From Eubacterium sp. 1001713B170207_170306_E7 (GTDB taxonomy: Bacteria > Bacillota > Clostridia > Eubacteriales > Eubacteriaceae): a DNA stretch of 64,000 bases. The translations under genes were made by a program, and so were the position numbers. The notes under the pieces were generated by a model. The model was not told where the DNA came from, did not search any database, and worked only from the letters and a program-made list of their open reading frames with translations. Positions 18,084 through 26,494 of the stretch are shown piece after piece (position 1 is the stretch's first letter; each line of letters starts with the position of its first letter). The stretch lies in the NCBI RefSeq assembly GCF_015547515.1, contig NZ_JADMVE010000007.1, positions 124,001-188,000 of the forward strand. The letters run 5' to 3'.

Positions 18084-18632
18084 ATGGCACTGGCAATACA
18101 TTTAAAAGAACTGCTGAAAGCACTGGAACTGGATTTGAAGACCTATATCAAAAAGCACTACACGCTTTTTGAGGCAGTGGATACCGGCTATGCAGCCAAG
18201 GATGGCCGGCGGCATCTGGCAGAGCTCATCTACCACGGGCACAACAGCCATGTCTGCCGCTATTGCCGGCGCGGGCTTAAAAAGAAAACCATGCGCCTTG
18301 TGGTAAAAGAGGGCAGAAACCACGTGGTCAACGGCCTGTCCAAGGAGGTGGAGGACGCCGATGGAAACCTGTACGTGCTTTGGGTGTGCAGCTGCGAGTG
18401 TGAGCACTGCGCCAGGCGCCAGCGGGTGCTGCCCGTGTTTGCGGGGCGCTGGATGCGCCACAGCCTGTTTACGGTGGCCCAGACCCTTTTACATTTATTT
18501 GAAAACGATGAACTCACTGAAAAGCCGCTGAAACGGCGTTTCGGCCGTCCCACGATCACCATGCCCTTTTACGGCGAGCTGAGCACCGTCTACCGCTGGC
18601 GTCAGAAAATGAAAATAATTTTTAATTTATAA
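18084..18632 (+). CDS. Zinc-ribbon protein (DUF6431-like), function unknown
   Basis: 182 aa, start preceded by AAAGAGGAG. Two Cys pairs are visible: CRYC near residue 58 and a cluster CSCECEHC near 103-110, followed by ARRQRVLPVF. This C-x2-C ... C-x2-C then R-x-LP pattern resembles the DUF6431/transposase-associated zinc-ribbon proteins of Firmicutes, although the match is partial and unverified. The N-terminal third is helical and the C-terminus (PLKRRFGRPTI) basic. It is separated from the promoter by a terminator, so expression may need readthrough. It could be a DNA-binding accessory factor of the block downstream. Confidence 0.6.
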   Translation: MALAIHLKELLKALELDLKTYIKKHYTLFEAVDTGYAAKDGRRHLAELIYHGHNSHVCRYCRRGLKKKTMRLVVKEGRNHVVNGLSKEVEDADGNLYVLWVCSCECEHCARRQRVLPVFAGRWMRHSLFTVAQTLLHLFENDELTEKPLKRRFGRPTITMPFYGELSTVYRWRQKMKIIFNL

Positions 18633-18757
18633 TAATAAAAAACACGTTTGCGCGTCCAAGGTTGTTAAAAATTCCTGTATTATAGACTCATCAGCAGGAG
18701 CCAATGAGAAAACAGCACTGCTGAAAGAAAACCATTATATTTTACAGGAGGTTTACA

Positions 18758-19318
18758 ATGAATCGTAAACAAACAACCCCGGCCGCAACGGTAAAACAAA
18801 AAAAGCTCCGCCCCTGGTGTGCTTCGTGCGCTCTAAAACAGGAAGACCGCGTTTTAGGCGGCTTTGAGAGCCTTTCCGACATCGATCAGTACATCGAGCT
18901 CTTCTTTATCGAAAAGCAGCTGGAGGCCCTGCAGCAGGACTACAACGAAAAGATGGGCTGTATAAAAAGACAGACGTCAGAGCCCAAAGCAGCAGACCCA
19001 GAGCCGGCGTGCAGCGTGCAGGAGCTGGCCGGAAAAATGCAGGCATCCGGCATCGACATTGGCCGGAACCAGCTTTATTCCTGGCTGCGGCACAACGGCT
19101 ATGCGCGCTACCAGAGTCAAGGAACCTCTCAGCATCTGCCCACCGAGGAAGCATTGGCCCAAAACTACATGGTCACCGAAAAGGTTCCCTGCCGCGAGAA
19201 AAGAACCGGGAGGCTTAACTACAACACCAGACTTCTGGTAACCGGCAGAGGCCAGGACTTTTTCATCAAAGCCCTGAGAGCAGAGCGGAGCTCCGCCGCA
19301 GAGGCGGTGGGCGTATGA
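18758..19318 (+). CDS. Phage-type antirepressor protein with KilA-C-like domain
   Basis: 186 aa; ACAGGAGG lies seven bases before the ATG. Residues about 85-175 (VQELAGKMQASGIDIGRNQLYSWL, then YNTRLLVTGRGQDFF) match the C-terminal KilAC domain of phage antirepressors, including the closing GxxF-like strand. The N-terminal Bro/AntA domain is absent; instead there is a short Cys-containing segment (PWCASCALKQ) and a coiled coil. A loose 6-bp inverted repeat (CAGCAG / CTGCTG) lies upstream. The stop overlaps the next start (ATGA). Suggests a prophage-derived or plasmid-like origin for this block. Confidence 0.75.
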   Translation: MNRKQTTPAATVKQKKLRPWCASCALKQEDRVLGGFESLSDIDQYIELFFIEKQLEALQQDYNEKMGCIKRQTSEPKAADPEPACSVQELAGKMQASGIDIGRNQLYSWLRHNGYARYQSQGTSQHLPTEEALAQNYMVTEKVPCREKRTGRLNYNTRLLVTGRGQDFFIKALRAERSSAAEAVGV

Positions 19319-19740
19319 TCCACGATGTGCCAAGCCTGGATACCTGCTTCTGCTACCGTGTCCATGTGTTTCCCGGCGGCCACGACCAGCTGCGCGCCAT
19401 GATCGTCGGGGGGCGTTCCCTGGCCTGGCATATGGAGGACCTGGCCGGGCAGCTGGGCATCGGGCCGGAGGACGCCTTTCTCGACCGGATGCGCCAGTCC
19501 CGGAAGCTGACCGTCTGGCGCAGGCACTTCCCCTCCGATCACGACCCCATGCTGCTGGAGGTCATGGAGTTTCTGGACGTCGGCGGCATGTGCGATCTGC
19601 TGCAGTACGCCCGCGACAGCGGCCGGCTCACCAAAGAGGAGGCAAAGGACTGGCACTTTTTTCTGGACGGGTTTATGATCATGCAGCTGCGCAAGGGCGA
19701 TGTCTGCGGCATCGCGAACCTGCTCTTTGACACAAAATGA
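19315..19740 (+). CDS. Conserved hypothetical protein
   Basis: 141 aa, not recognised. The start overlaps the antirepressor stop by four bases and its own stop overlaps the next start by four bases, so it is part of a tightly coupled operon. It has no signal peptide or membrane segment. It is acidic, with a central helical region (EVMEFLDVGGMCDLLQYARD). GC content and codon use match its neighbours. Probably a cytoplasmic accessory protein. Confidence 0.65.
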   Translation: MIHDVPSLDTCFCYRVHVFPGGHDQLRAMIVGGRSLAWHMEDLAGQLGIGPEDAFLDRMRQSRKLTVWRRHFPSDHDPMLLEVMEFLDVGGMCDLLQYARDSGRLTKEEAKDWHFFLDGFMIMQLRKGDVCGIANLLFDTK

Positions 19741-20351
19741 ACTACCTGACCGAGCTGCTGGCTTTCTTTAAATGGCTGAGGGACCATCACCTGGGGCCGG
19801 TGCTGCAGGCCTACTGGCACCTGCTCATGTACGTCAATAACAGCGCCGCCGTTCTGGCCGATGATGGCCAGTGGTACTGGCCCATCCGCTTTAAGATCGC
19901 CAACAGCCGCGTGTGTGAGGCCCTGGAGCTTGAAAACCGGTTCCAGGTGGCGCGCGCAAGGGCGCACCTGGTGCGTCACGGACGCCTGCACTATCACCCG
20001 CACGGTGGAAACAAGGCCGGCGAGTACGAGCTCATCCCCTTTGACACTGAGCTTTCTACCCTGTGGATAACCCGCCCAGAGAGCGGCAAGCGCACACAGG
20101 TCTGGACGCAGCCCGACACACAGAGCGCACGCACAGGCGCACCGTTAATAAATCCTGTAAATAATAAACATGCTTCTCTATTGTATTCTAATCAGGAGGA
20201 CGCGCCCTTTATGCCCCAGTTCAATCTGCTGCCCCAGATCACCGAGGAGGAGAAAGCCGCCATCCGGGCACAGTACCCCGGAGACGACGTGGCCGCCTTT
20301 AACGCCATCTGGGCCGCCAGAGAAGAAAAACAGAAAGGAGAAACAACATGA
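19737..20351 (+). CDS. Putative winged-helix replication/DnaD-like protein
   Basis: 204 aa, overlapping both neighbours by four bases. The segment NSAAVLADDGQWYWPIRFKIANSRVCEALELENRFQVARARAHLVRHGRLHYHPH has the helix pattern of winged-helix N-terminal domains in phage and plasmid replication proteins, with LENRFQVARARAHLVRHGRL as the likely recognition region. The C-terminal 40 residues (PQITEEEKAAIRAQYPGDDVAAFNA) resemble a tail used for protein contacts. The assignment rests on pattern only. If correct, it fits with the antirepressor as part of a relic mobile element. Confidence 0.5.
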   Translation: MNYLTELLAFFKWLRDHHLGPVLQAYWHLLMYVNNSAAVLADDGQWYWPIRFKIANSRVCEALELENRFQVARARAHLVRHGRLHYHPHGGNKAGEYELIPFDTELSTLWITRPESGKRTQVWTQPDTQSARTGAPLINPVNNKHASLLYSNQEDAPFMPQFNLLPQITEEEKAAIRAQYPGDDVAAFNAIWAAREEKQKGETT

Positions 20352-20548
20352 ACCGATACGGAATCGGCCCCAGCGTAGTAAGACGGAGAAGAAGCTACAT
20401 GGTCGAAGCTGAGTGCCGGATGAAAGCAGGCTTTTATGCCCGCAGCGCCGAGGAAGCCGAAGATGATTTTAACGACCTCAGCGCCGCCATTGAAGACCGG
20501 TTTCCCGGCCTTGTGCTTGAGATCACAGACGTCTATGAAGATGCATAG
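20348..20548 (+). CDS. Small hypothetical protein
   Basis: 66 aa. The start overlaps the previous stop by four bases (ATGA) and the stop lies eight bases before the sigma-factor start. Basic N-terminus (VVRRRRSYMVEAECR), then an acidic helical part (YARSAEEAEDDFNDLSAAIEDRF). No known domain recognised. The overlap arrangement supports translation. Confidence 0.55.
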   Translation: MNRYGIGPSVVRRRRSYMVEAECRMKAGFYARSAEEAEDDFNDLSAAIEDRFPGLVLEITDVYEDA

Positions 20549-20556
20549 GAGGCTTA

Positions 20557-21147
20557 TTGAAAGAAAAATACACATTGATCGATACCTGGGTCCAGGAAGC
20601 AAAAAACAGTAACCAAGCAGCTAAAGAGCAGCTGATCAACACCTTTAAGCCTCTGATCCTGTCCGTCATGCAAAAATACATCTACGACACAGAAGCCTAT
20701 GAGGACGCCCTGCAGGACGGCGCGCTGGTTGTGCTGGAGGCCGTACAGGCCTACGATCCGGATTTAGGCGTCGTATTCCCCTTTTATCTAAAAAACCGCC
20801 TGTTCCATCATTTTAGCAACACGGCGAAGAAAAAAAGAAAACAGAGCGAAAACGAATGCCCCATGGGCAGAGAGGAGGGCGAAACCAGCACAGCAGATTT
20901 AGGAGAAGCCCCTTCGGCAGAGCAGGAAATGCTGGACAAGGCATACACCAAAGCCCGGACCCAGAAGCTGCAGCGGCAGCTCAATGCACTGCCCGAGGAA
21001 CGGGCCAGCGTTATCCGCCTGTTCTACCTGAAGGGTAAAAGCCTCAAGGAGATCGCCAGTCTCCAGCACATCAGCGTCGGCACTGTCGGCACCCGGATAC
21101 ACCGCGGCATTCAGCAGCTGCAAAAGCATAAAAATCAACTGATTTAG
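20557..21147 (+). CDS. Sigma-70-like RNA polymerase sigma factor
   Basis: 196 aa from a TTG at 20557 with AGGAGG four bases upstream; the next in-frame Met is inside region 2. Residues about 12-90 match sigma region 2 (NQAAKEQLINTFKPLILSVM, then YEDALQDGALVVLEAVQAYD). Residues about 140-195 match region 4 with a helix-turn-helix (LKEIASLQHISVGTVGTRIH). The length fits ECF or TcdR/UviA-type factors. In many Firmicutes such a factor sits beside a DUF1659/DUF2922 pair, as here. It probably directs transcription of the genes just downstream, which is inference. A strong terminator follows. Confidence 0.85.
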   Translation: MKEKYTLIDTWVQEAKNSNQAAKEQLINTFKPLILSVMQKYIYDTEAYEDALQDGALVVLEAVQAYDPDLGVVFPFYLKNRLFHHFSNTAKKKRKQSENECPMGREEGETSTADLGEAPSAEQEMLDKAYTKARTQKLQRQLNALPEERASVIRLFYLKGKSLKEIASLQHISVGTVGTRIHRGIQQLQKHKNQLI

Positions 21148-21163
21148 CGATAAACAACCCATA

Positions 21164-21203
21164 AAAACAACCAAATTATAGAAATTTGGTTGTTTTTTAT
21201 TTT
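21164..21203 (+). terminator. Intrinsic terminator after sigma factor gene
   Basis: Stem AAACAACCAAATT / AATTTGGTTGTTT with a short loop and a long T-run. Confidence 0.85.
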
Positions 21204-21292
21204 TTTTTCAAAAAACGGGAAAATTTGGACGCTTTTTTCTATTGTATGAGTGTAAGGCAAAAACGCCAAAACCAAAATCAGGAGGTAAGCAC

Positions 21293-21517
21293 ATGGCAAT
21301 TGAAAAAACAGTGGAATCGGTAGGGATGAAAATTACCGTCAATCATGGCGAAGTGGATGGGAAGATCGTCAAGACCTCTAAAACCTACGGCGACGTCAAG
21401 GAGAGCGTGACCGACGACGCCTTTCTGGCCACCGTCAAAGCCATCAGCGGCATGCAGGAGCCCATTCTCGAAAAGAACGTGAAGGTGACAGCAGAGGAGC
21501 TGGTGGAAGTCGGGTAA
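21293..21517 (+). CDS. DUF1659 family small protein
   Basis: 74 aa from an ATG with AGGAGG seven bases upstream. The sequence (KITVNHGEVDGKIVKTSKTYGDVKESVTDDAFLATVKAISG) has the DUF1659 layout: two beta strands, then a short helix and a C-terminal V-x-E-E-L strand. Function unknown; such proteins are very often encoded beside a DUF2922 protein. No promoter with a good vegetative -35/-10 pair was found upstream, consistent with use of the neighbouring sigma factor but not proof of it. Confidence 0.75.
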   Translation: MAIEKTVESVGMKITVNHGEVDGKIVKTSKTYGDVKESVTDDAFLATVKAISGMQEPILEKNVKVTAEELVEVG

Positions 21518-21551
21518 GCGGTTTTACCAGCTCCACAATGGAAAACGGCGC

Positions 21552-21603
21552 GGAACCACGGGGCGTGGTTCCCTACAGTAGGGCACGGCGCCCCCGCCGT
21601 GCC
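21552..21603. repeat. Two adjacent REP-like palindromes
   Basis: First: GGAACCAC / GTGGTTCC around a five-base loop (21552-21572). Second: GGCACGGCG / CGCCGTGCC (21582-21603). They are joined by CTACAGTAG. The element sits in the only gap between the DUF1659 and DUF2922 genes and looks like a dispersed gut-Firmicutes palindromic repeat. Confidence 0.6.
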
Positions 21604-21645
21604 GCAAACAGGCAGAAAAATTAAAAATTAAAGGAGATCAAAAAC

Positions 21646-21885
21646 ATGGCAGCAGCAACCAGCAAAGATTTAACCATTACCTTCCAGCGGACAGACGGAA
21701 AGGATCACAAAATCACCATCCCGGATTACAAAGAGGGCATCACCGACGCCGAGATCAGGACCGGGGCCCAGGCCATCGTGGACCAGGACGCCTTTGAGCC
21801 CGACGGCTTCGCCCTGGCCAAGGTGGTGGGGGCCGTGAAAATCGACACCACCAAAACCGACGTGGTCATTGAAGACACCGTGTAA
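21646..21885 (+). CDS. DUF2922 family small protein
   Basis: 79 aa with AAAGGAG upstream. Pattern KDLTITFQRTDGKDHKITIP, then DAEIRTGAQAIVDQDAFEP and a closing VGAVKIDTTKTDVVI strand, typical of DUF2922. Function unknown. It is paired with DUF1659 but separated by REP-like palindromes, and is followed within a few bases by a terminator. Confidence 0.75.
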   Translation: MAAATSKDLTITFQRTDGKDHKITIPDYKEGITDAEIRTGAQAIVDQDAFEPDGFALAKVVGAVKIDTTKTDVVIEDTV

Positions 21886-21912
21886 AAAAGGGGCGAAAGC
21901 CCCCTTTTTTTT
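21884..21912 (+). terminator. Intrinsic terminator after DUF2922 gene
   Basis: AAAAAAGGGGC / GCCCCCTTTTTT with GAAA tetraloop; the stem begins at the stop codon. Confidence 0.88.
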
Positions 21913-21939
21913 GATGATACAAGCAGAGAGGAGACCTGT

Positions 21940-22551
21940 ATGAAAAATTGTTACAAACATATCAGCCGAAGAATCATCCTGACCATTCTGGTCCTGGTTT
22001 CCGGCGTGTTTTTGACCAGCCTTCAGGCAGGGACGATGGACCCGCCGGAGGCCCGGCCCCCGCAGGCCACAGCGGCAGAGCCGGGCATAACCGAACCGGA
22101 AACGCCGCCAGAGCCGCCCAAACCAGCGCCAGCGCCGAAGCCCGAAAGCCCGCCCGACGGCGCAGTGATCGAGCACCCCCTGCCCGAGGACCCCATTCTC
22201 ACCGACGGGCTCTGGGCCACAGAGCATTTTATGATGGACGAATACGCCTGCGACTGCCCGGGCTACTGCGACGGGTGGCCCGCCGAGATGGACCCGGAAC
22301 TGCTGGAGCGCGTCGAGGCCCTGCGGAACGCCCTGGGCCGGCCGGTCATTATCACCTCGGGCGTGCGGTGCCCGGCCCGCAACGCCGAGGTGGGCGGCAT
22401 TGACGGCTCCTGGCACCTTTATGGCCACGCCGCCGACCTGTACTGCCCCGGCGTGCCCTATGACCAGGTGGCAGCCGAGGCCCGCGCCCTGGGGCTTGGG
22501 GTTATCGAGTACCCCGGTCAGGCCTTTGACCATGTAGAAATCTGGCGTTAA
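21940..22551 (+). CDS. Secreted M15-type peptidase (peptidoglycan carboxypeptidase-like)
   Basis: 203 aa. An N-terminal hydrophobic segment (residues 10-30) is followed by a Pro-rich spacer (about 35-75) and a Peptidase_M15_3-like domain (about 90-203). Zinc-site motifs are visible: SGVRCPARNAEVGG, then SWHLYGHAADLYC (His and Asp ligands) and a terminal DHVEIW (His). It has Cys-rich YACDCPGYCDG at the domain start, as in phage-tail-associated M15 enzymes. It probably cleaves D-Ala-containing peptide links in the cell wall. Context with a sigma factor and DUF1659/DUF2922 genes recurs in clostridia. Confidence 0.82.
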   Translation: MKNCYKHISRRIILTILVLVSGVFLTSLQAGTMDPPEARPPQATAAEPGITEPETPPEPPKPAPAPKPESPPDGAVIEHPLPEDPILTDGLWATEHFMMDEYACDCPGYCDGWPAEMDPELLERVEALRNALGRPVIITSGVRCPARNAEVGGIDGSWHLYGHAADLYCPGVPYDQVAAEARALGLGVIEYPGQAFDHVEIWR

Positions 22552-22552
22552 A

Positions 22553-22581
22553 GAGACGTCCCGTCAGGGGCGTCTCTTTTT
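22553..22581 (+). terminator. Intrinsic terminator, copy 1 of a duplicated sequence
   Basis: GAGACG-CCC / GGGGCGTCTC hairpin with a T-run. The same 29 bases occur at 26495-26523. Confidence 0.88.
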
Positions 22582-22676
22582 CTTAAAACCCGGTCCATCG
22601 GGTGAAAAAGCTGTTCACCAGCCCCAAAAGAGGTTATAATAGAACATAGAGAAAAACAAGTGTGAAGGAGCCCACC

Positions 22677-25600
22677 ATGAACCATGCCACCCCCTCCAGC
22701 AAAACCCTTTTCGTCAAAACCCTGATCCTGACCGTCCTCGCTCTGGCGGCGTTTTTAGTGCTGCCCGGCAGCGCGCGCGCCGGGGAGACCGCCGGGGCTT
22801 TTACGGTGGAGGGCGGAATTAAGGATAAGGATTACAGCTACGATGCCGCCGACTATATCCTGACCATCAACAGCGGCGAGATCTGTATTGCAAACACGAA
22901 TCCAAGCCCGACCACGGACAGGATCGTGGTGGCCGGCGATGCCGCCGTCACTCTGAACGGAGTGAATATTGATGTGAGCGGTCCGACGGGCAGCTGCGCT
23001 TTTACGGTGGACAGCGGGGTGAGACTTGAGCTGACCCTGGCGGCCGGCAAAGAGAACACCTTGAAAAGTGGTACAAACCATGCCGGGCTCAGCCTGCCCG
23101 ATGGTGCGGAACTGATTATTAACAGCAGCGCCGACAGCCCCGACCAGCTTAAAGCCGAAGGCGGCAATAGCGGAGCGGGGATCGGAGGGGAATGGGCCTA
23201 TTCCAATTCAGGAGCGGCCAAAAGCCAGTCCGGAACGGTCACCATCACCGGCGGAACGATCGAGGCTACCGGCGGCCAATACGCAGCGGGAATCGGAGGG
23301 GGATATGCCTATTCCAATTCAGGAGCGGCCACCAGTGAGTCCGGAGCGGTCACCATCGCCGGCGGCACGGTCACGGCCAAAAGCGGCTGGGGCGGAGCGG
23401 GGATCGGCGGGGGACTCGTCCAGTCCGATACAGGAGCTGCCACCAGCCAGTGCGGAGCAGTCACCGTCGAGGGCGGAACGGTCACGGCCAACGGCGGCTG
23501 GGGCGGAGCGGGAATCGGCGGGGGACGCGCCAATTCCGAAGCAGAAGCTGCCACCAGGCAGTGCGGAGCGGTCACCGTCGAGGGCGGCACAGTCACGGCC
23601 AACGGTGGCGATAGCGGAGCGGGGATCGGCGGGGGATTTGCCTATTCCCTACAGGAAGATGCCGCCAGCCAGTGCGGAGCGGTCACCATCGCCGGCGGAA
23701 CGGTCACGGCCGAAGGAGGCAGTAGCGCAGCGGGGATCGGCGGAGGATACGCCCAATCCAGTTCAAAAACGCCCACCAGCGCTGGCGGCGCCGTGGTCAT
23801 CAGCGGGGGCAGTGTGGCGGCAAAGGGCAACGATAACAGCCAGGACATCGGTCACGGTGGGGTGAGCAGCGGCGGCGACAAAACCCCCGGCACCCTTAAA
23901 AACAGCGCCGCAAAAGACGTCTACCGCGTCACCATCTCCGGCGTTGCTGCCGGCACGCCCGTCTTTCAGGACGATACTCCGCCCCCGGCAGGCTATGGCC
24001 TCAAGGACGTCCAGACTGATGCGGGCGGCAAGCTCTACTTCTACCTGCCCGTCGACGATGCCAGCGACCTCGGGGACTTTACCACCGTCAGCCTGAGAAA
24101 AGACCGTTCGGACGGCGAGCTGGCCACCGGCGACCTCTGGGTGGCGGCGAACCACGACAACAAACTGAAGATCGGTAAGAACCCGGGCTGCAGCTTTGAC
24201 ACCACCACCGAGCTGACCTACGATAAAACCGCCCTGGCTCCGGCCCTGCGGTGTCAGAGCGGGGTGGCCAAACCCAGTGTGTATTACAAAGATGCCAGCG
24301 GCTCCTGGAGCACAACCAACAGCAACATCCAGGCCAGCACCAGCACCGGCTACGGCGTCATCGCCCAGATCGCTGCCGAAGCCGGCTACGGCCAGAAAAT
24401 CATCATGGCTCTCTACACCATCAATCCCCAACCCCTGACCATCACCGGCCTGACAGCCGTTAACCGGCCCTATGACGGATCGAAGATTGTCCAGCTCAAC
24501 ACCACCGCGGCCAGTCTGGACGGCATATTAGAGAATGACGACGTCCAGGCCACCATACCGGCTACCGGCACCATGGCGGACCCCGACGTGGGAAAGGATA
24601 AGCGCGTGACCGTTGCGCTGCCAGACCTCACAGGCAATGACAGCAGCAACTACAGCCTGACCCGGCAACCCGACATCACCGTAAACATCGACAAGATCAA
24701 CCAGGCGTCCCTGACCATCGAAAACACCGACACCTCCTACAGCCCGTCGGGCATTGCCCTGACCGCGGACGGCGGTACCGGCGGCGGGGCCGTCACCTGG
24801 AGTCTGGACAGCGGCGGCACCGGCCAGGGAAACATCAGCGGCAGCACCCTGAATGTGACGAGCTGCGGCAGATTTGACCTCAAAGCCACCAAAGCCGGCG
24901 GGATCAACTACAACGACCAGACCACCACCAAAACCATCACCGTGAACAAAGCGAACGGCAGTGCCACCGTCAAAATGGACGGCTGGGTCTACGGCCATAC
25001 GCCAGCTGACCCGGCAGCAGAAAGCACCACCAATACCGGCGTAAAACCCGTTTTTGAATATAAAGCCAAAGGCGCGGACGACACCACCTATGTCAACGAC
25101 AAGCCCACCCTGCCCGGTGATTATACGGTGCGCGCCATTTTCGGCGAAACCGCCAACTACAAAGAAGCCACCGCCACGGCCGACTTTGCCATCGAGATGG
25201 GCCTCACCCTTGAGGATAAAACCGTCACCTACAGCGGCCAGCCCCAGCGCCTGACCGTGTCCGGCGCTCTGCCGCCGGGCGCCACCGTGACCTACGTGCC
25301 CGAAAGCGCCATCGACGCCGGCAGCTACCCAGTCAAGGCCACCATCAGCGGCGAGGGCTACACCACCAAAACCCTGGAGGCCACCCTCACCATTAAAGCG
25401 GCCACCCCGCTGGTTGCCATTAACCCGGCCCCGGGCCAGGATATCCTCGTCGGCCAGCCCGTTACCCTTGAGGTGGTCCTGGCCGGTGTAACAGCCGACC
25501 ACGTAGCGGGCAGCGTCACCCTGAACGGCGAGACCAGAGCCCTTGTCAACAGCCAGGTCGCCTTTACCTACACCCCGGCCGACGATCAGCCCAGAACCCT

Positions 25601-26453
25601 GACCGCGGGCTATGCCCCGGAAGAGGGAAGCAGCTACACCGAGGCCAGTGGCAGCATCACCCTGACCGCGGGCAAGAAAACCCGGGAGCCCATCATGGTG
25701 GATGACCAGACTAAAACCTATGGCGATGCCGCTTTCAGGCTCACGCCCACCGGCGGCAGTCTCCAGGACGGCGAAGCCTATAGCTACGCCAGCGACACCC
25801 TGGGCGTAGCCATAGTGGACGAAAGCGGCCAGGTCACCATCACCGGTGCCGGAACGGCCCACCTCACCGTGAGTGTGCCCGGGAGCGCCGTCTGGCAGAG
25901 CACCCAGGCCGTTATGACCCTGACCGTGGAAAAAGCTGCCATCACCGGCGTCACCTTCGAGGGCGCCACCTTTAAGGAGGATGGCCAGCCCCACAGCATC
26001 GAGATTACCGGAGAACTGCCGCCAGGGGCGACCGTGGCCTACGAAAACAACACCCAGACCGCCCCGGGCACCTACAAAGCCAAGGCCATGATCGACGGCG
26101 GTCCCAACTACCAGAGCCTCACCCTCGAGGCCAGCCTCACCATCACGGCGAAGCCTGTGGACCCCGTAGACCCTGTGGACCCTGTGGACCCTGTGGATCC
26201 CGTGGACCCGGTGGACCCGGTGGATCCCGAGGATCCCGTGGACCCTGTAGACCCCGTGGACCCGGTGGATCCCGTGAAGCCCGGAGATCCCGGCAAAACC
26301 CAGCCCGGGAACCTCCTGGACAGGGAAACCCGCCTCAAAAACCCGACCACCGGCCGGGCCCTCACCCTGGGCCAGGTCAGCGGCAGCGCCGCCACCCTGG
26401 CAGCCCTGGCCGTGCTGACCGCGCTGGCTGTGGGAAGAAGGCGGAAGCGCTAA
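22677..26453 (+). CDS. Large repeat-rich surface protein with MBG/Ig-like domains
   Basis: 1258 aa from an ATG at 22677; the GTG five codons earlier overlaps the ribosome binding site AAGGAG. Signal peptide to about residue 37 (ends ARAG). Residues about 160-390 are 37-residue repeats (GAGIGGG, SGAVTIAGGTVTA), a likely right-handed beta-helix. Residues about 580-1150 are Ig/MBG-like modules (TYSGQPQRLTVSGALPPGA occurs in variant form twice). A PVDPVDP stretch near 1170-1205, then NPTTG, a hydrophobic helix and GRRRKR form a cell-surface anchor. Probably an adhesin or structural surface protein. It is flanked by a duplicated terminator-promoter segment. Confidence 0.88.
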   Translation: MNHATPSSKTLFVKTLILTVLALAAFLVLPGSARAGETAGAFTVEGGIKDKDYSYDAADYILTINSGEICIANTNPSPTTDRIVVAGDAAVTLNGVNIDVSGPTGSCAFTVDSGVRLELTLAAGKENTLKSGTNHAGLSLPDGAELIINSSADSPDQLKAEGGNSGAGIGGEWAYSNSGAAKSQSGTVTITGGTIEATGGQYAAGIGGGYAYSNSGAATSESGAVTIAGGTVTAKSGWGGAGIGGGLVQSDTGAATSQCGAVTVEGGTVTANGGWGGAGIGGGRANSEAEAATRQCGAVTVEGGTVTANGGDSGAGIGGGFAYSLQEDAASQCGAVTIAGGTVTAEGGSSAAGIGGGYAQSSSKTPTSAGGAVVISGGSVAAKGNDNSQDIGHGGVSSGGDKTPGTLKNSAAKDVYRVTISGVAAGTPVFQDDTPPPAGYGLKDVQTDAGGKLYFYLPVDDASDLGDFTTVSLRKDRSDGELATGDLWVAANHDNKLKIGKNPGCSFDTTTELTYDKTALAPALRCQSGVAKPSVYYKDASGSWSTTNSNIQASTSTGYGVIAQIAAEAGYGQKIIMALYTINPQPLTITGLTAVNRPYDGSKIVQLNTTAASLDGILENDDVQATIPATGTMADPDVGKDKRVTVALPDLTGNDSSNYSLTRQPDITVNIDKINQASLTIENTDTSYSPSGIALTADGGTGGGAVTWSLDSGGTGQGNISGSTLNVTSCGRFDLKATKAGGINYNDQTTTKTITVNKANGSATVKMDGWVYGHTPADPAAESTTNTGVKPVFEYKAKGADDTTYVNDKPTLPGDYTVRAIFGETANYKEATATADFAIEMGLTLEDKTVTYSGQPQRLTVSGALPPGATVTYVPESAIDAGSYPVKATISGEGYTTKTLEATLTIKAATPLVAINPAPGQDILVGQPVTLEVVLAGVTADHVAGSVTLNGETRALVNSQVAFTYTPADDQPRTLTAGYAPEEGSSYTEASGSITLTAGKKTREPIMVDDQTKTYGDAAFRLTPTGGSLQDGEAYSYASDTLGVAIVDESGQVTITGAGTAHLTVSVPGSAVWQSTQAVMTLTVEKAAITGVTFEGATFKEDGQPHSIEITGELPPGATVAYENNTQTAPGTYKAKAMIDGGPNYQSLTLEASLTITAKPVDPVDPVDPVDPVDPVDPVDPVDPEDPVDPVDPVDPVDPVKPGDPGKTQPGNLLDRETRLKNPTTGRALTLGQVSGSAATLAALAVLTALAVGRRRKR
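23175..23840 (+). repeat. Tandem 111-bp repeats, about six copies, inside surface protein gene
   Basis: The start of the GCGGG-ATCGG core recurs at 23175, 23286, 23397, 23508, 23619 and 23730, exactly 111 bp (37 codons) each time. Copies are diverged but in frame. Confidence 0.9.
26155..26280 (+). repeat. PVD low-complexity coding repeat
   Basis: About twelve near-identical nine-base units coding for Pro-Val-Asp (with one Pro-Glu-Asp) form a rigid spacer before the cell-surface anchor. Such repeats often change length by slippage. Confidence 0.85.
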
Positions 26454-26494
26454 ACAAGAGCCGGCCTTCGGCTAAGGAGAAATCAGGTATTAAC

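Noticed and set aside
17793-22560. Intact prophage or integrative element
   Set aside because: No integrase, attachment-site repeats, structural genes or transfer genes were seen. Only an antirepressor and a possible replication-like protein point that way.
23175-23840. Regularly spaced repeats resembling a CRISPR array
   Set aside because: The 111-bp period is in frame, translates into a beta-helix repeat and lacks constant short repeats with unique spacers. No cas gene is present.
24528-25994. 488-aa leftward ORF inside the surface protein gene
   Set aside because: It is antisense to repetitive GC-rich coding sequence. Gly/Val-rich random composition, no start signal.
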